Positions 55,635 through 64,000 of a DNA stretch of 64,000 bases are shown piece after piece. This DNA comes from Devosia sp. 1566 (lineage in GTDB: Bacteria > Pseudomonadota > Alphaproteobacteria > Rhizobiales > Devosiaceae). Where the stretch lies: NCBI RefSeq assembly GCF_004005995.1, contig NZ_CP034767.1, forward strand, positions 1,054,001-1,118,000, given 5' to 3'. Positions within the stretch are counted from its first letter, which is position 1; each line of letters opens with the position of its first letter. The notes beneath the pieces are model-generated. The model saw nothing but the letters and a program-made list of their open reading frames with translations. It searched no databases and was not told where the DNA came from. The position numbers and the translations under genes were made by a program.

Positions 55635-57425
55635 ATGCTGGAGCTTCCCCGCCACTTTCTCGACGTTTCCCGTTCCCTGTCCGGCCGCGCCTGGGTCGAT
55701 CGCCTCGATCCCAACACCACGCGCATCGCCACGGCCATCAGCCAGCGCACCGGGATTTCTGAGATCCTCGCGCGCATCATCGCCGCCCGCGGCGTGGGTC
55801 TCGATGGCGCCGAAAGGCATCTCGAGCCCACCGTGCGCGAGCTGATGCCCGACCCGTCGACCCTCACCGATATGGACGCCGTGGCCGAGCGCATCGTCGC
55901 GGCAATCGAGGCGGGCGAGCCCATCGCCCTCTTCGGCGATTACGACGTGGATGGCGCCTGCTCCTGCGCCCTCATGGCCCGGTTCCTCCACCATTTCGGC
56001 GCCGCTCCGGACGTTCACATTCCCGACCGCATCTTTGAAGGCTATGGCCCCAATATTGCCGCCATGGACAAGCTCATCGATGGCGGCGCGCGCCTCATCA
56101 TCACCCTCGATTGCGGCACCACCAGCGATGCCCCCATCGCCCATGCCCGCAATCGCGGCGTCGATGTTCTGGTGATCGACCACCATCTCTCCGACCACGA
56201 TTTGCCGCCCGCTACCGCCCTGGTGAACCCCAACCGGCCCGACGACATTTCGGGTCTTGGCTATCTCTGCGCCGCCGGCGTCACCTTCATGGTGCTGGTT
56301 GGCGTCAACCGCCTCTTGCGCACGCGCGGCCATTCCGGTCTGCCCGATCTGATGCGCCTCCTTGATCTTGTCGCTCTCGCCACTGTTTGCGACGTGGTCC
56401 CCTTGGTGGGCCTCAACCGCGCCTTTGTGGTGCGTGGGCTCCAGATCGCCCGGCGCGGCGACAATCTGGGCATTGCCGCCCTCGCGCTCGCCGCCCGGGT
56501 CAACGGTCCGCTCAATCCCTATCACCTCGGCTTTCTGATCGGCCCGCGTATCAATGCGGGCGGGCGCATCGGCAATGCCGCCCTGGGCACCGAACTCCTC
56601 ACCCTCACCGACGAGCACCACGCCCTCGCCATCGCCGCCCGGCTCGATGAGCTTAACAATGAACGCCAGCGCATCGAGATCGAAGCGGTGGAAGAAGCCA
56701 CGCGCGTCGCCGAACTCGAAATCGGCAATGGCGAAGGCCCGCCGGTGCTAGTGCTGGCTTCCGCCGCCTGGCACCCCGGTATTGTCGGCCTTGTGGCGGC
56801 CCGCCTGCGCGAACGGTTTGAGCGCCCTGCCTTTGCCATTGCGCTCCAGCCCGATGGCTCGGGCACCGGCTCGGGCCGCTCCATGCCGGGCGTCGATCTG
56901 GGGCGTGCCGTGATCGAAGCGGTGGAAACCGGCCTCATACCCAAGGGCGGCGGCCATGCCATGGCGGCCGGCGTCACCATCCGCCCCGGCCAACTCGGCC
57001 CCTTCCGCTCCTTCCTTTTTGAAGCGCTGGGGTCCGCTGTGGGCACCGCCCGCCGCGCCACGAGCCTGCCGGTGGATGCCGCGCTCACCAGCCGCGGCGC
57101 CGCGCTTGAACTTGTGCATGAAGTCGAGCGGGCAGGGCCCTTCGGCGCCGGCAATCCTTCCCCCCTCTTTGCCTTTCCAGCCCATCGCGCCAAGTTCGCC
57201 CAGGTTGTCGGCAAGGGCGGCCATGTCAGCTTTTCGCTGACCTCGGGTGATGGCGCGCGGCTCAAGGCCATTGCCTTTCGTGCTGCGGGCACCCCGATCG
57301 GCGATGCCCTGCTGGCCAATTCCGACCGGCCGCTGCATTTCGCCGGCGGGCTTTCGATCGACCATTATCAGGGCCGCGAACAGGTGCAGTTTCGCCTCAC
57401 CGATCTAGCCGTGCCTGCCCCGTGA
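55635..57425 (+). CDS. recJ: single-stranded-DNA-specific exonuclease RecJ
   Basis: RecJ degrades single-stranded DNA 5' to 3' in RecF-pathway repair and mismatch repair. The 596 residues show the DHH phosphoesterase motifs: Asp102-Tyr-Asp-Val-Asp106 (FGDYDVDGACS), Asp182-His-His (VIDHHLSDHDLPPA), then the DHHA1 domain with GSGRSMPGVDLG and KGGGHAMAAGVTI, and a C-terminal OB-like region. It is full length. Confidence 0.96.
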   Translation: MLELPRHFLDVSRSLSGRAWVDRLDPNTTRIATAISQRTGISEILARIIAARGVGLDGAERHLEPTVRELMPDPSTLTDMDAVAERIVAAIEAGEPIALFGDYDVDGACSCALMARFLHHFGAAPDVHIPDRIFEGYGPNIAAMDKLIDGGARLIITLDCGTTSDAPIAHARNRGVDVLVIDHHLSDHDLPPATALVNPNRPDDISGLGYLCAAGVTFMVLVGVNRLLRTRGHSGLPDLMRLLDLVALATVCDVVPLVGLNRAFVVRGLQIARRGDNLGIAALALAARVNGPLNPYHLGFLIGPRINAGGRIGNAALGTELLTLTDEHHALAIAARLDELNNERQRIEIEAVEEATRVAELEIGNGEGPPVLVLASAAWHPGIVGLVAARLRERFERPAFAIALQPDGSGTGSGRSMPGVDLGRAVIEAVETGLIPKGGGHAMAAGVTIRPGQLGPFRSFLFEALGSAVGTARRATSLPVDAALTSRGAALELVHEVERAGPFGAGNPSPLFAFPAHRAKFAQVVGKGGHVSFSLTSGDGARLKAIAFRAAGTPIGDALLANSDRPLHFAGGLSIDHYQGREQVQFRLTDLAVPAP

Positions 57426-57570
57426 GGTGAACTGAGGCTTGCATCTGCTTGTGGGCTGCGTAAATTAAGCGCATGGGCCTCTTTGTCGCACTGCCGACAG
57501 CGCGCCAGGGAGGGGGTTCTATCTCGGGGCAGTCGCTCTGCAGCGCTGCCAGGTAGCTGGGCAAGCGTTT

Positions 57571-58806
57571 ATGCGTAAAACTGCAGTCACGAATACCGCC
57601 GCCGGCAGCAAACCTCTGACGGCGATACTGTCCTGGGCCGTCGAGCAAATCGGCTCCCGCGTCGTCAACGCGCCCCGGCATGGCGGCGTCACGATCATCT
57701 TCCCCAATGGCCGCACACGAACCTTGGGCAATCCCGCTACCGGCCTACATGCCGTGTTGCGCCTCAACAATTTCCGGGTTCTGAGCGAATCCATGCAGCG
57801 GGGCACGGTTGGCTTTGCCGCCGCCTATATGAATGGCGACATCGAAGTCGACGACCTTACCGCCTTGTTCCGCTTCTTTCTGCAGAACCGCGATATCATT
57901 CAGCGGGCCAATCCCGGCATCTTCCGCAAGGCGGCCGGCGATCTGCATTATCATCTCTCGCGCCGCAACACGCTCGATGGCTCCAAGCAGAATATCGCCG
58001 AGCACTATGACCTCGGCAATGATTTCTACGGGCAGTGGCTCGACCCCTCCATGACCTATTCTTCGGCGGTCTTTACCTCCGGGGACCAAAGTCTCGAGGA
58101 AGCCCAGCTCGCCAAATATCACCGCGTCGCCGACATGGCCGGCATCACCCCCGGCTCGAGCGTCCTGGAAATCGGCTGTGGCTGGGGCGGCTTTGCCGAA
58201 ACCGTCGCGCGCGACTATGGCGCCAATCTGCGCGGCATCACTCTTTCCGCCGAACAACTGCGCTTCGGCCAGGAGCGCCTGCGCCGCCAGGGCCTCGATG
58301 ACCGCGCCAAGCTTCATTTCGAGGATTATCGCAACACCACCGGCGAGTTCGACCATATCGGCTCGATCGAAATGATCGAAGCGGTGGGGCAGGAACACTG
58401 GCCGAGCTACTTCCAGACGGTCCATGACCGGCTCAAGCCCGGCGGCACCGCCGCCATTCAGGCCATCACCATCGATGAGGCCGATTTTGCCGGCTATAGC
58501 AGCGGGCCCGATTTCATCCAGCGCTATATCTTCCCCGGCGGCATGCTGCTGACCAAGACGGCGATGCGCGAATGCGGCGAGCAGCATGGCCTCGTGCTCG
58601 AACAGGTCGAAACCTTCCGCCTCTCCTATGCTCGCACCCTCCGGCTCTGGCGTGAGCGCTTCCTTGAGCGTTGGCCCATGATCGCGCCGCTCGGCTATGA
58701 CGAGCACTTCCGCCGCAAATGGATCTATTACCTCAGCTACTGCGAAGCGGGCTTCACCGAAGGCTGCATCGATGTTGGAATCTACCAGTACCGCCGTCCG
58801 GCCTGA
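57571..58806 (+). CDS. cfa: cyclopropane-fatty-acyl-phospholipid synthase family protein
   Basis: The enzyme adds a methylene from S-adenosylmethionine to unsaturated phospholipid chains, stabilising membranes under acid or osmotic stress. The 411-residue protein has NIAEHYDLGNDFYGQWLDPS, YSSAVF, the SAM-binding VLEIGCGWGGFAE, IEMIEAVG and YYLSYCEAGF near the end. It converges with the SDR gene, stops 3 bp apart. Divergence in substrate (for example carotenoid or other lipid methylation) is possible. Confidence 0.92.
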   Translation: MRKTAVTNTAAGSKPLTAILSWAVEQIGSRVVNAPRHGGVTIIFPNGRTRTLGNPATGLHAVLRLNNFRVLSESMQRGTVGFAAAYMNGDIEVDDLTALFRFFLQNRDIIQRANPGIFRKAAGDLHYHLSRRNTLDGSKQNIAEHYDLGNDFYGQWLDPSMTYSSAVFTSGDQSLEEAQLAKYHRVADMAGITPGSSVLEIGCGWGGFAETVARDYGANLRGITLSAEQLRFGQERLRRQGLDDRAKLHFEDYRNTTGEFDHIGSIEMIEAVGQEHWPSYFQTVHDRLKPGGTAAIQAITIDEADFAGYSSGPDFIQRYIFPGGMLLTKTAMRECGEQHGLVLEQVETFRLSYARTLRLWRERFLERWPMIAPLGYDEHFRRKWIYYLSYCEAGFTEGCIDVGIYQYRRPA

Positions 58807-58809
58807 GCT

Positions 58810-59562
58810 CTAATCCTTGGGCTTGGGCAGCCGGCCCATCACCCAGAAGAACACCGGGTAGGGCATCATCCGCAGCAGTTTCATCGGCCACACCAGGCGC
58901 CGGGGAAACGCGATCTCGAACCGATCCGAGCCCAACAGGCCATCAACGATCCGCCGCGCCCCATCCTCGGTTTCCATCAGGAACGGCATCGGGAAATCAT
59001 TGCGCGCCGTCAGCTCGGATTTCACGAATCCCGGAGCGATCATCCGCACCTTGATCCCGCTGCCAGCCAGTTCCGTGCGCATCGTCTGCAGCAACGCGAT
59101 CATCGCCGCCTTGGTCGAGGAATAAGCCGCCGAACGCGGCAAGCCGAAATAACCCGCTACCGAAGCGATCCCGGCAATCTGCCCGCCGCCTTGCCGGCGC
59201 ATCTGCGCGATAATCGGATCGAGGAACCGCACGAATCCCAGGAAATTGGCGTCCACCACCGCGCTGAAGGGTTCAATGGCATAATCGCTGACCTTGCGCT
59301 CCTGCCAGGCCGCCGCCCCGAACACAAACAGATCGATTCGCCCCAGCCGCGCGATTACCTCCGCCACTGCCGCATCCACCGCCTCGGTGTCGGTCACATC
59401 CAGGGGAAAGGCATGAATGCGCTTGCCATCCGCGACCTCGGCCAGCTTTTCGACCCGCCGCCCCGAAACCGCAACCGTCCAGCCCCGGTCCGCCAGCATC
59501 CGCGCCACCGCCGCCCCGATCCCCGAACCGCCCCCAATGATCCAGGCAACTTTTTCGGTCAT
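58810..59562 (-). CDS. short-chain dehydrogenase/reductase
   Basis: The 250-residue oxidoreductase has the nucleotide-binding loop IIGGGSGIGAAVARML, the Ser-Tyr-Lys catalytic set (IASVAGYFGLPRSAAYSSTK) and a hydrophobic C-terminal tail (MMPYPVFFWVMGRLP) that may dock to membranes. RRVEK after strand 2 suggests NADP preference. It is of the DltE/YqjQ-like subgroup acting on lipids or unknown substrates. The ATG at 59562 fits the fold; a longer frame adds 13 residues. Confidence 0.88.
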   Translation of the reverse strand: MTEKVAWIIGGGSGIGAAVARMLADRGWTVAVSGRRVEKLAEVADGKRIHAFPLDVTDTEAVDAAVAEVIARLGRIDLFVFGAAAWQERKVSDYAIEPFSAVVDANFLGFVRFLDPIIAQMRRQGGGQIAGIASVAGYFGLPRSAAYSSTKAAMIALLQTMRTELAGSGIKVRMIAPGFVKSELTARNDFPMPFLMETEDGARRIVDGLLGSDRFEIAFPRRLVWPMKLLRMMPYPVFFWVMGRLPKPKD

Positions 59563-59869
59563 GCCAAACTGCTCCCCAAACTGTCCCCACTGCCGCTGCA
59601 AATCCTCCCCGCCCCCTTAAGGGGAGGGGCCGGGGGAGGGGGTCGTTCAGTCACCACGATTGTCTCCGCCCAGAATCACCGCCCCATCATCACCCAACCC
59701 GAACCGTCCGGGCATAACTTCGGCGCCAAAAAGCCCCGATGAACAAATCGACAGCCGCCGTTCATCAACCCGGCGCAAAAGTGGCAAAAGGGTGCAAACA
59801 CGCAAAAAGCCGATCCGTCAGTTCCCTGACGCGATCAGCACAAGCGGCAATAAATTGGAAGCAAGACCC
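59563..59869. other. 307-bp gene-free interval with one repeat unit
   Basis: The SDR promoter should lie here. At 59603-59650 is another hairpin/G4 repeat unit (CCTCCCCGCCCCCTTAA, GGGGAGGGG, then CCGGGGGAGGGGG). The remainder up to tRNA-Glu holds no recognisable gene; a short frame at 59739-59933 runs into the tRNA and is discounted. Confidence 0.7.
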
Positions 59870-59944
59870 TGGTACGCCCAAGGGGAATCGAACCCCTGTT
59901 CCCGCCGTGAGAGGGCGGTGTCCTGACCGCTAGACGATGGGCGC
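59870..59944 (-). tRNA. tRNA-Glu (CTC)
   Basis: The 75-base minus-strand cloverleaf has acceptor GCGCCCA against TGGGCGT, D arm TCTAGCGGTCAGGA, anticodon stem CCGCC/GGCGG with CTC in the loop, T arm AGGGGTTCGATTCCCCT and an encoded CCA. It lies 48 bp downstream of tRNA-Glu (TTC) on the same strand. Confidence 0.98.
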
Positions 59945-59992
59945 GGAGGAGGTCTTAGTGCTAGCTTATCCCCGCAACAGCAGCAAGGAAAA

Positions 59993-60067
59993 TGGTACGC
60001 CCTAGGGGAATCGAACCCCTCTCTCCACCGTGAAAGGGTGGCGTCCTGACCGATAGACGAAGGGCGC
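59993..60067 (-). tRNA. tRNA-Glu (TTC)
   Basis: The 75-base minus-strand cloverleaf has acceptor GCGCCCT against AGGGCGT, anticodon stem CCACC/GGTGG with TTC in the loop, T arm with GGTTCGATTCC and an encoded CCA. Likely transcribed with tRNA-Glu (CTC). Confidence 0.98.
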
Positions 60068-60139
60068 CTAAGCGCTGGTGGTCGTATAGTCGGACCCTTT
60101 TGGATGTGCAACACCTTTGCGCGCTTTCCATCAACTTTT

Positions 60140-60604
60140 TCAACAGCCTGAGAAAGTCACCGGCCGCCGATAGCCCTTGGGCCGCTCACGCACATCCACA
60201 TGAATAAAGGGTTTACCAGGATAGCACCCGAGCCCGCCAACCGCCGGCGTGCGCATGGCAAAAGCGATCAGCTCGCGCTTGTCTACCCCGGGGATATAGA
60301 AGTCAGCCGCCATGCATTTGGTGTGAAAAGAATTGTCCGCGCCGCCCGCCGCCTTGTTGTGCCGGCCATCGCGATAGCCCGAGCTCATGATCACCTTGCG
60401 CCCGAAATGCCCCTCGAACTCCCAGATCAGGAAACGTAGTTGCGGGCTGATGCAAAAGGCATTCACCTCCCGGCTGGCAACATAAGTGCCCCAGTCCGAG
60501 CGCTTGCCGGAATAGGCTTGCCCACTGCCACTGGCGAACATCGCCATTGGCGCGCAGCCAGCTAGGACCAGAACACAAATGAGGAGGGCGGCGATCGTTT
60601 TCAT
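60140..60604 (-). CDS. M15-type peptidase lipoprotein (D,D-carboxypeptidase-like, DUF882)
   Basis: The ~154-residue protein has a lipobox signal (VLVLAGC) and the zinc-peptidase core: SSGYRDGRHNKAAGGA, SFHTKCMAADFYI with the His and Asp ligands, and FIHVDVR with the final His. It probably trims peptidoglycan peptides at the outer membrane. The ATG at 60604 starts a good signal peptide; a GTG three codons upstream is possible. It is followed downstream by the tRNA-Glu pair. Confidence 0.87.
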   Translation of the reverse strand: MKTIAALLICVLVLAGCAPMAMFASGSGQAYSGKRSDWGTYVASREVNAFCISPQLRFLIWEFEGHFGRKVIMSSGYRDGRHNKAAGGADNSFHTKCMAADFYIPGVDKRELIAFAMRTPAVGGLGCYPGKPFIHVDVRERPKGYRRPVTFSGC

Positions 60605-60767
60605 GGCGTCCACTCAGGTCGGCCAGTTGCGCACAAGCAACACAGCAACTGATGGTTTGCGAAGCCACTAAAATACGATCGAGATTGCTAACCCGCGCCT
60701 AAGCATCAGGGTTAACGAAGCTGTCTACCGGCCCTTGGCCGGCAGACAAAAATCGGGATTCGCTAGC

Positions 60768-61184
60768 TTACCACTTGCCGGTATTTGGCATGGAAGCCCA
60801 GGGCTCCTGCGGGGGCAGGGTGCCGTTCTGGATCAGCTCAACCGAGATCCCATCGGGCGAACGCACAAAGGCCATATGCCCGTCGCGCGGCGGCCGATTG
60901 ATCACGACACCCATGTCCGACAGGTGCTGGCACAAGCCATAGATGTCATCGACGAGATAGGCGAGGTGCCCGAAATTGCGCCCGCCGGTATATTCTTCGG
61001 GATCCCAGTTATAGGTGAGTTCAACTTCCCCACCTTGGTCGCCCGGAGCGCGCAGGAAGATCAGGGTATAGCGGCCCTTCTCGTTTTCGCTGCGCTTGAC
61101 CTCTTCTAGGCCTAGCCCCTCGCAATAAAATCGCAGGCTCGCTTCCACATCGGTCACGCGGACCATGGTGTGCAGATATTTCAT
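60768..61184 (-). CDS. gloA: lactoylglutathione lyase (glyoxalase I)
   Basis: GloA isomerises the methylglyoxal-glutathione hemithioacetal to S-lactoylglutathione. The 138-residue protein has the four metal ligands in expected places: His5 (KYLHTMVRV), Glu near 54 (GEVELTYNW), His in FGHLAYLVDD and Glu in SVELIQNG. It is full length. The next gene upstream is divergent, 175 bp away. Confidence 0.93.
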   Translation of the reverse strand: MKYLHTMVRVTDVEASLRFYCEGLGLEEVKRSENEKGRYTLIFLRAPGDQGGEVELTYNWDPEEYTGGRNFGHLAYLVDDIYGLCQHLSDMGVVINRPPRDGHMAFVRSPDGISVELIQNGTLPPQEPWASMPNTGKW

Positions 61185-61359
61185 CGGGGTAATTCCTCTG
61201 CAGTTCGGGCAACTCGCCTAACAAGTGAAGACGTGAGCCGCAACTGCCACACCTAAACTATTTCGAAACACCTTCTTAACTTTTGCCACTGAATCGGACA
61301 CAGTGCTAAGGCTAGTGGAGTACCTCGCGGCGCGAGGCGAGTACGAAAAGGCGGCATCT

Positions 61360-61968
61360 ATGGGGGCCAAACTGAGCGGCGAGGGCGACGAGCCTACGAC
61401 CCTGTCTACCGGGGCGGTGACCGATCGCCCGCAAGCGACTGACGGCAGCATGGATACCATCGAGGTTTCCGGTGCCATCAAGTGGTTTGACGCTGGCAAG
61501 GGTTTTGGCTTTATCGTGCCCGATAATGGCATGGCCGACGTGCTGCTGCATGTCACCTGTCTACGGCGCGACGGCTACCAAACCGCCTATGAAGGCGCCC
61601 GCATCGTGGTAGAGGCCCTTAACCGCCCCGGCGGGCTACAGGCTTTTCGTATTATTTCCATGGACGAATCCACCGCGCGGCATCCTTCGCAGATGGCGGC
61701 GCCGCGCACCCATGTGGTGGTGGAGCCAACTTCGGGCATGGTCCGGCTCGAGGTGAAATGGTTCAACCGCATTCGCGGCTTTGGCTTTCTGTCCGCGGGC
61801 GAGGGCACGCCTGACGTGTTCGTCCATATGGAAACCTTGCGCCGCTTCGGCATCACCGAGTTGCGGCCCGGCCAGTTCGTGCTGGTTCGCTATGGCGATG
61901 GCCCCAAGGGCCTTATGGTTGCCGAGATTCGGCCCGATGGATGGGGCGACGCACCGTCTTCGCACTAG
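61360..61968 (+). CDS. protein with two cold-shock domains
   Basis: The ~202-residue protein has two cold-shock domains: the first, near 30-95, with GAIKWFDAGKGFGFIVPDNG and DVLLHVTCLRR; the second, near 125-195, with EVKWFNRIRGFGFLSAGEG and DVFVHMETLRRFG. Both keep the RNP1-like Gly-Phe-Gly-Phe; RNP2 is clearest in the second. They bind single-stranded nucleic acid. The ATG at 61360 has AAGGCGG just upstream; a GTG at 61303 would add 19 residues. The DUF192 gene follows 11 bp on. Confidence 0.9.
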   Translation: MGAKLSGEGDEPTTLSTGAVTDRPQATDGSMDTIEVSGAIKWFDAGKGFGFIVPDNGMADVLLHVTCLRRDGYQTAYEGARIVVEALNRPGGLQAFRIISMDESTARHPSQMAAPRTHVVVEPTSGMVRLEVKWFNRIRGFGFLSAGEGTPDVFVHMETLRRFGITELRPGQFVLVRYGDGPKGLMVAEIRPDGWGDAPSSH

Positions 61969-61979
61969 GATCACCATCC

Positions 61980-62474
61980 ATGCTTACCGCCTTCACCGCG
62001 CCTCCCGCTGCCGCCCAAGTGGTGCGCCGTTCCGGTCTGCTCGTGGCTGCTCTCTTCGCGGTCGCGCCGCTGGCGGCCTGCAGCGATGAGGGCCAACTGG
62101 TTCTCCACACCTCGACCGGCGATCACGCCTTCAAAGTCGAAGTCGTCGATACGCCCGAAAGCCGCGCCAAGGGCCTGATGTACCGCCAGGAACTGGCTGA
62201 TGACGAAGGCATGCTCTTTGACTTCGTGGATGAGCGGGAGGTGTCATTCTGGATGCGGAACACCTTTATTCCGCTCGACATGATTTTCATCGATGGCAAG
62301 GGCGTCGTCAAAACCGTGCATGTGAATGCCCGCCCGCACGACCCCACTTCGATCCCCTCGCAGGTTCCAGTGCGTTATGTGCTGGAGATCCCCGGCGGGC
62401 GCTCCCAGGAGATTGGCCTCAAGCCGGGTGATACCGTCGAGCATGACCTCATCGAGGCGGCGCCACAGCCCTGA
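61980..62474 (+). CDS. DUF192 secreted protein
   Basis: The 164-residue protein has an N-terminal hydrophobic signal with a possible lipobox (APLAAC) and the DUF192 domain: SRAKGLMYRQELADDEGMLF, VSFWMRNTFIPLDMIFID, and YVLEIPGG near the end. Function is unknown. It is conserved downstream of the double cold-shock gene in Rhizobiales. The ATG at 61980 has AGGA upstream; a start inside the previous gene is less likely. Confidence 0.9.
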   Translation: MLTAFTAPPAAAQVVRRSGLLVAALFAVAPLAACSDEGQLVLHTSTGDHAFKVEVVDTPESRAKGLMYRQELADDEGMLFDFVDEREVSFWMRNTFIPLDMIFIDGKGVVKTVHVNARPHDPTSIPSQVPVRYVLEIPGGRSQEIGLKPGDTVEHDLIEAAPQP

Positions 62475-62476
62475 TC

Positions 62477-63169
62477 CTAGAGCCGCTTGAACACCATGCA
62501 ATCAAGCACGGCCCACAGGTGCAGGCTGGCGCCCGCGACCACGAAGACGTGCCACAAGGCGTTCTGAAATCTCAGCGTTTCCCACAAGTGGAAGATAATT
62601 CCGAGCGAATATACGACGCCGCCCGCCAGGATCAGCCACAGTGTTGAGGCGGGCAGGGCGGTGGCCAGCGCCTGGAACACCAGGATGCCGCTCCAGCCGA
62701 TTGCCAGGTACAGCAGAATGGCAAGGCGCCCGAAGCGGTGCGGCACCAGCAGCTTGAGGGCCACGCCAATCAGCGAGGCGGCCCATACGAAGGTGGTCAT
62801 CACCATGCCCGTGGTCGTGCCGCCCAGCACCGCGAGGAAAGGCGTATAGGTGCCGGCGATGAACAGGAAAATGGCGGCCTGGTCGAGCCGCGCCAGATGC
62901 ATCTTGATCGGCGAAACCGGCCATAGATTATACGCCAGCGACACGCCAAGCACGCAGATCAGCGTTGCCACATACAGCACAAGCGCCGGAAACGCCTCCG
63001 GCGCAGTGTGCGTCAGGGCAAATACCAGAAGGAACGATCCGGCAACAAGCGCCCCCACCAGCCCGAACACATGCACCAGACCATCGGCCACCAGTTCGGC
63101 CGGGGTATAAGGACGCTGCTCGCGGCTCCACCAGGAATAGGACGGGGACTGCTGAACGGGGTGCTGCAC
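62477..63169 (-). CDS. hemolysin III family (PAQR-like) membrane protein
   Basis: The 230-residue protein has seven membrane helices and the family motifs: YTPAELVADGLVHVFGLVGA, RLDQAAIFLFIAGTYTPF, and FHLWETLRFQNALWHVFVV with the His residues that bind zinc in adiponectin-receptor relatives. The GTG at 63169 has AGGAG six bases upstream, which fixes the start though the frame is open further. Despite the name, most members act in lipid or membrane homeostasis. Confidence 0.92.
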   Translation of the reverse strand: MQHPVQQSPSYSWWSREQRPYTPAELVADGLVHVFGLVGALVAGSFLLVFALTHTAPEAFPALVLYVATLICVLGVSLAYNLWPVSPIKMHLARLDQAAIFLFIAGTYTPFLAVLGGTTTGMVMTTFVWAASLIGVALKLLVPHRFGRLAILLYLAIGWSGILVFQALATALPASTLWLILAGGVVYSLGIIFHLWETLRFQNALWHVFVVAGASLHLWAVLDCMVFKRL

Positions 63170-63355
63170 TACGGGCTCCTGCGGCGAGCCTGTTGCTGCC
63201 GGGTTGCCAACGCACTGATAAGCCACAGAGTTGCAGCGCGTGCGCCTGTGCCGCAGGCCAGAAGGCCACGAGCGGCCTTGGCGCTCCGTCCCACCGGCCC
63301 GCAATCGCTTGACCCGACCGGCCGTTCCATGTTCGACCAGCCGGGGAGGAATAGC

Positions 63356-63958
63356 ATGTTCGACCTGACGCTGCCGACATTGTTGACCCGCATTGCGGTG
63401 CTGGTCCCAATCCTCGCCATCTACGGATTTGCCCTTACGGGTGCCGCGCGTTTGCTGGGCGATCAAGGCCCCGCCCAAGACGGCCGCCTCACCCTCAACC
63501 CTGCTGCTCATCTCGATCTGATCGGCGCTGTCGCCTTCTTGGTGTCGGGCCTGGGCTGGATGACGCCACTGCACCTGACGCCGACACGTCTGCGCCCCCC
63601 CGTTCTCGGCCCGGTTGCGGCCGTGCTCGCCCCAAGCTTGGCCATGCTGGCCCTGGCTTGGCTGGCCCAGCGGCTCATCCCACTCGCGATCAACATGGAT
63701 TCGCTAGCCTGGGGCGCCATCGTCACCAGTGGTCTGCAAACGCTTTCAGGCAGCGCCGTGCTGTTTGCGCTGATCAACCTCGTGCCCGTGCCGCCGCTGG
63801 CGGCTGGCGCATTGCTCGGCCGGACATCGGAAATTGCCGGCTGGCTGGAGCGGCGGCGACTGCTGGTCAGCCTTGCCCTTCTTGTGGTGTTCGCGACCGG
63901 CAAAATCCAGCTCTGGCTGGCCCCAATCGTGGCCGCGGTTTTGGCGCTGATCGACTGA
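63356..63958 (+). CDS. degenerate site-2 protease-like (M50) membrane protein
   Basis: The 200-residue protein has about five to six helices and the M50B landmarks GRLTLNPAAHLDLIG and ALINLVPVPPLAAG, which in active enzymes read GRLTLNPLxHIDxxG and NLxPxPPLDGG. The first zinc motif HExxH, expected 13 residues before the Gly-Asp of LLGDQG, reads YGFAL here, and the late Asp is Ala. It is probably proteolytically inactive. GGGGAGGA before the ATG fixes the start. Confidence 0.8.
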   Translation: MFDLTLPTLLTRIAVLVPILAIYGFALTGAARLLGDQGPAQDGRLTLNPAAHLDLIGAVAFLVSGLGWMTPLHLTPTRLRPPVLGPVAAVLAPSLAMLALAWLAQRLIPLAINMDSLAWGAIVTSGLQTLSGSAVLFALINLVPVPPLAAGALLGRTSEIAGWLERRRLLVSLALLVVFATGKIQLWLAPIVAAVLALID

Positions 63959-63965
63959 GTTTGGG

Positions 63966-64000
63966 CTAATCGAGGTACTTGACGGTCAAGTCATTGAGCC
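63966..64000 (-). CDS. C-terminal end of a minus-strand gene, cut by the window edge
   Basis: A minus-strand frame ends LNDLTVKYLD followed by TAG. It is open to the window edge and codon use is plausible, but eleven residues are too few to identify it. Confidence 0.35.
   Translation of the reverse strand, partial: LNDLTVKYLD

Overview
The window is a 64 kb, GC-rich, gene-dense piece of an alphaproteobacterial chromosome. Gene order and families point to the Hyphomicrobiales, probably near Devosia: era/rnc/lepB/acpS behind a single bifunctional RelA/SpoT, DUF177-plsX-fabH-ihfA-merR, hom-glpX-recJ, an LdtR regulator beside its L,D-transpeptidase, a BA14K protein, Mg-type HemB and split b/b' ATP synthase subunits. 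The genus is inferred from synteny and was not tested by database search.

Layout. 1-4.6 kb holds envelope genes: the C-terminal part of an OmpA-like protein, an alpha/beta hydrolase that has lost its nucleophile, and a soluble lytic transglycosylase. 4.8-15.5 kb is housekeeping: dapA, smpB, rpoZ, rsh, acpS, lepB, rnc, era, recO, parC. 15.5-20 kb carries a Dabb protein, bpt, an RDD protein, hemB, small unknowns and a chromosomal class D beta-lactamase. 20-23 kb is a cell-wall module of ldtR and a Tat-exported L,D-transpeptidase. 23-30.5 kb contains glyA-nrdR-nusB, bamE, a cytochrome bc1 chaperone gene, the lipid-synthesis operon and ihfA. 30.5-34.7 kb has purU, a RibN-like riboflavin transporter behind a textbook FMN riboswitch, and then a degraded, gene-poor stretch with a glycosyltransferase remnant ending at tRNA-Pro.

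35.7-42.7 kb is an exopolysaccharide locus (initiating transferase, glycosyltransferase, Wza-type exporter, Wzz/BY-kinase-like protein, deacetylase) that resembles holdfast or unipolar-polysaccharide loci. It is followed by ctaA, rplM-rpsI, a GT1 glycosyltransferase and a class I/II aminotransferase. 49.1-49.8 kb is packed with palindromic, G-quadruplex-forming repeats. 49.9-52.6 kb is the ATP synthase Fo operon on the minus strand. 53-59.6 kb holds hom, glpX, recJ, a cyclopropane-fatty-acid synthase gene and an SDR gene. The window ends with two tRNA-Glu genes, an M15 peptidase, glyoxalase I, a double cold-shock protein, DUF192, hemolysin III and a degenerate M50-like membrane protein.

The most unusual features are: a homoserine dehydrogenase with an extra N-terminal helix-turn-helix-like domain; an exopolysaccharide co-polymerase fused to a kinase-like domain that has lost its P-loop; two apparent pseudo-enzymes; riboflavin uptake under an FMN riboswitch together with absence of ribDEH from their usual place between nrdR and nusB; and repeat units that combine a 9-bp hairpin with a four-tract G4 motif. 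I see no CRISPR array, prophage or intact insertion sequence.
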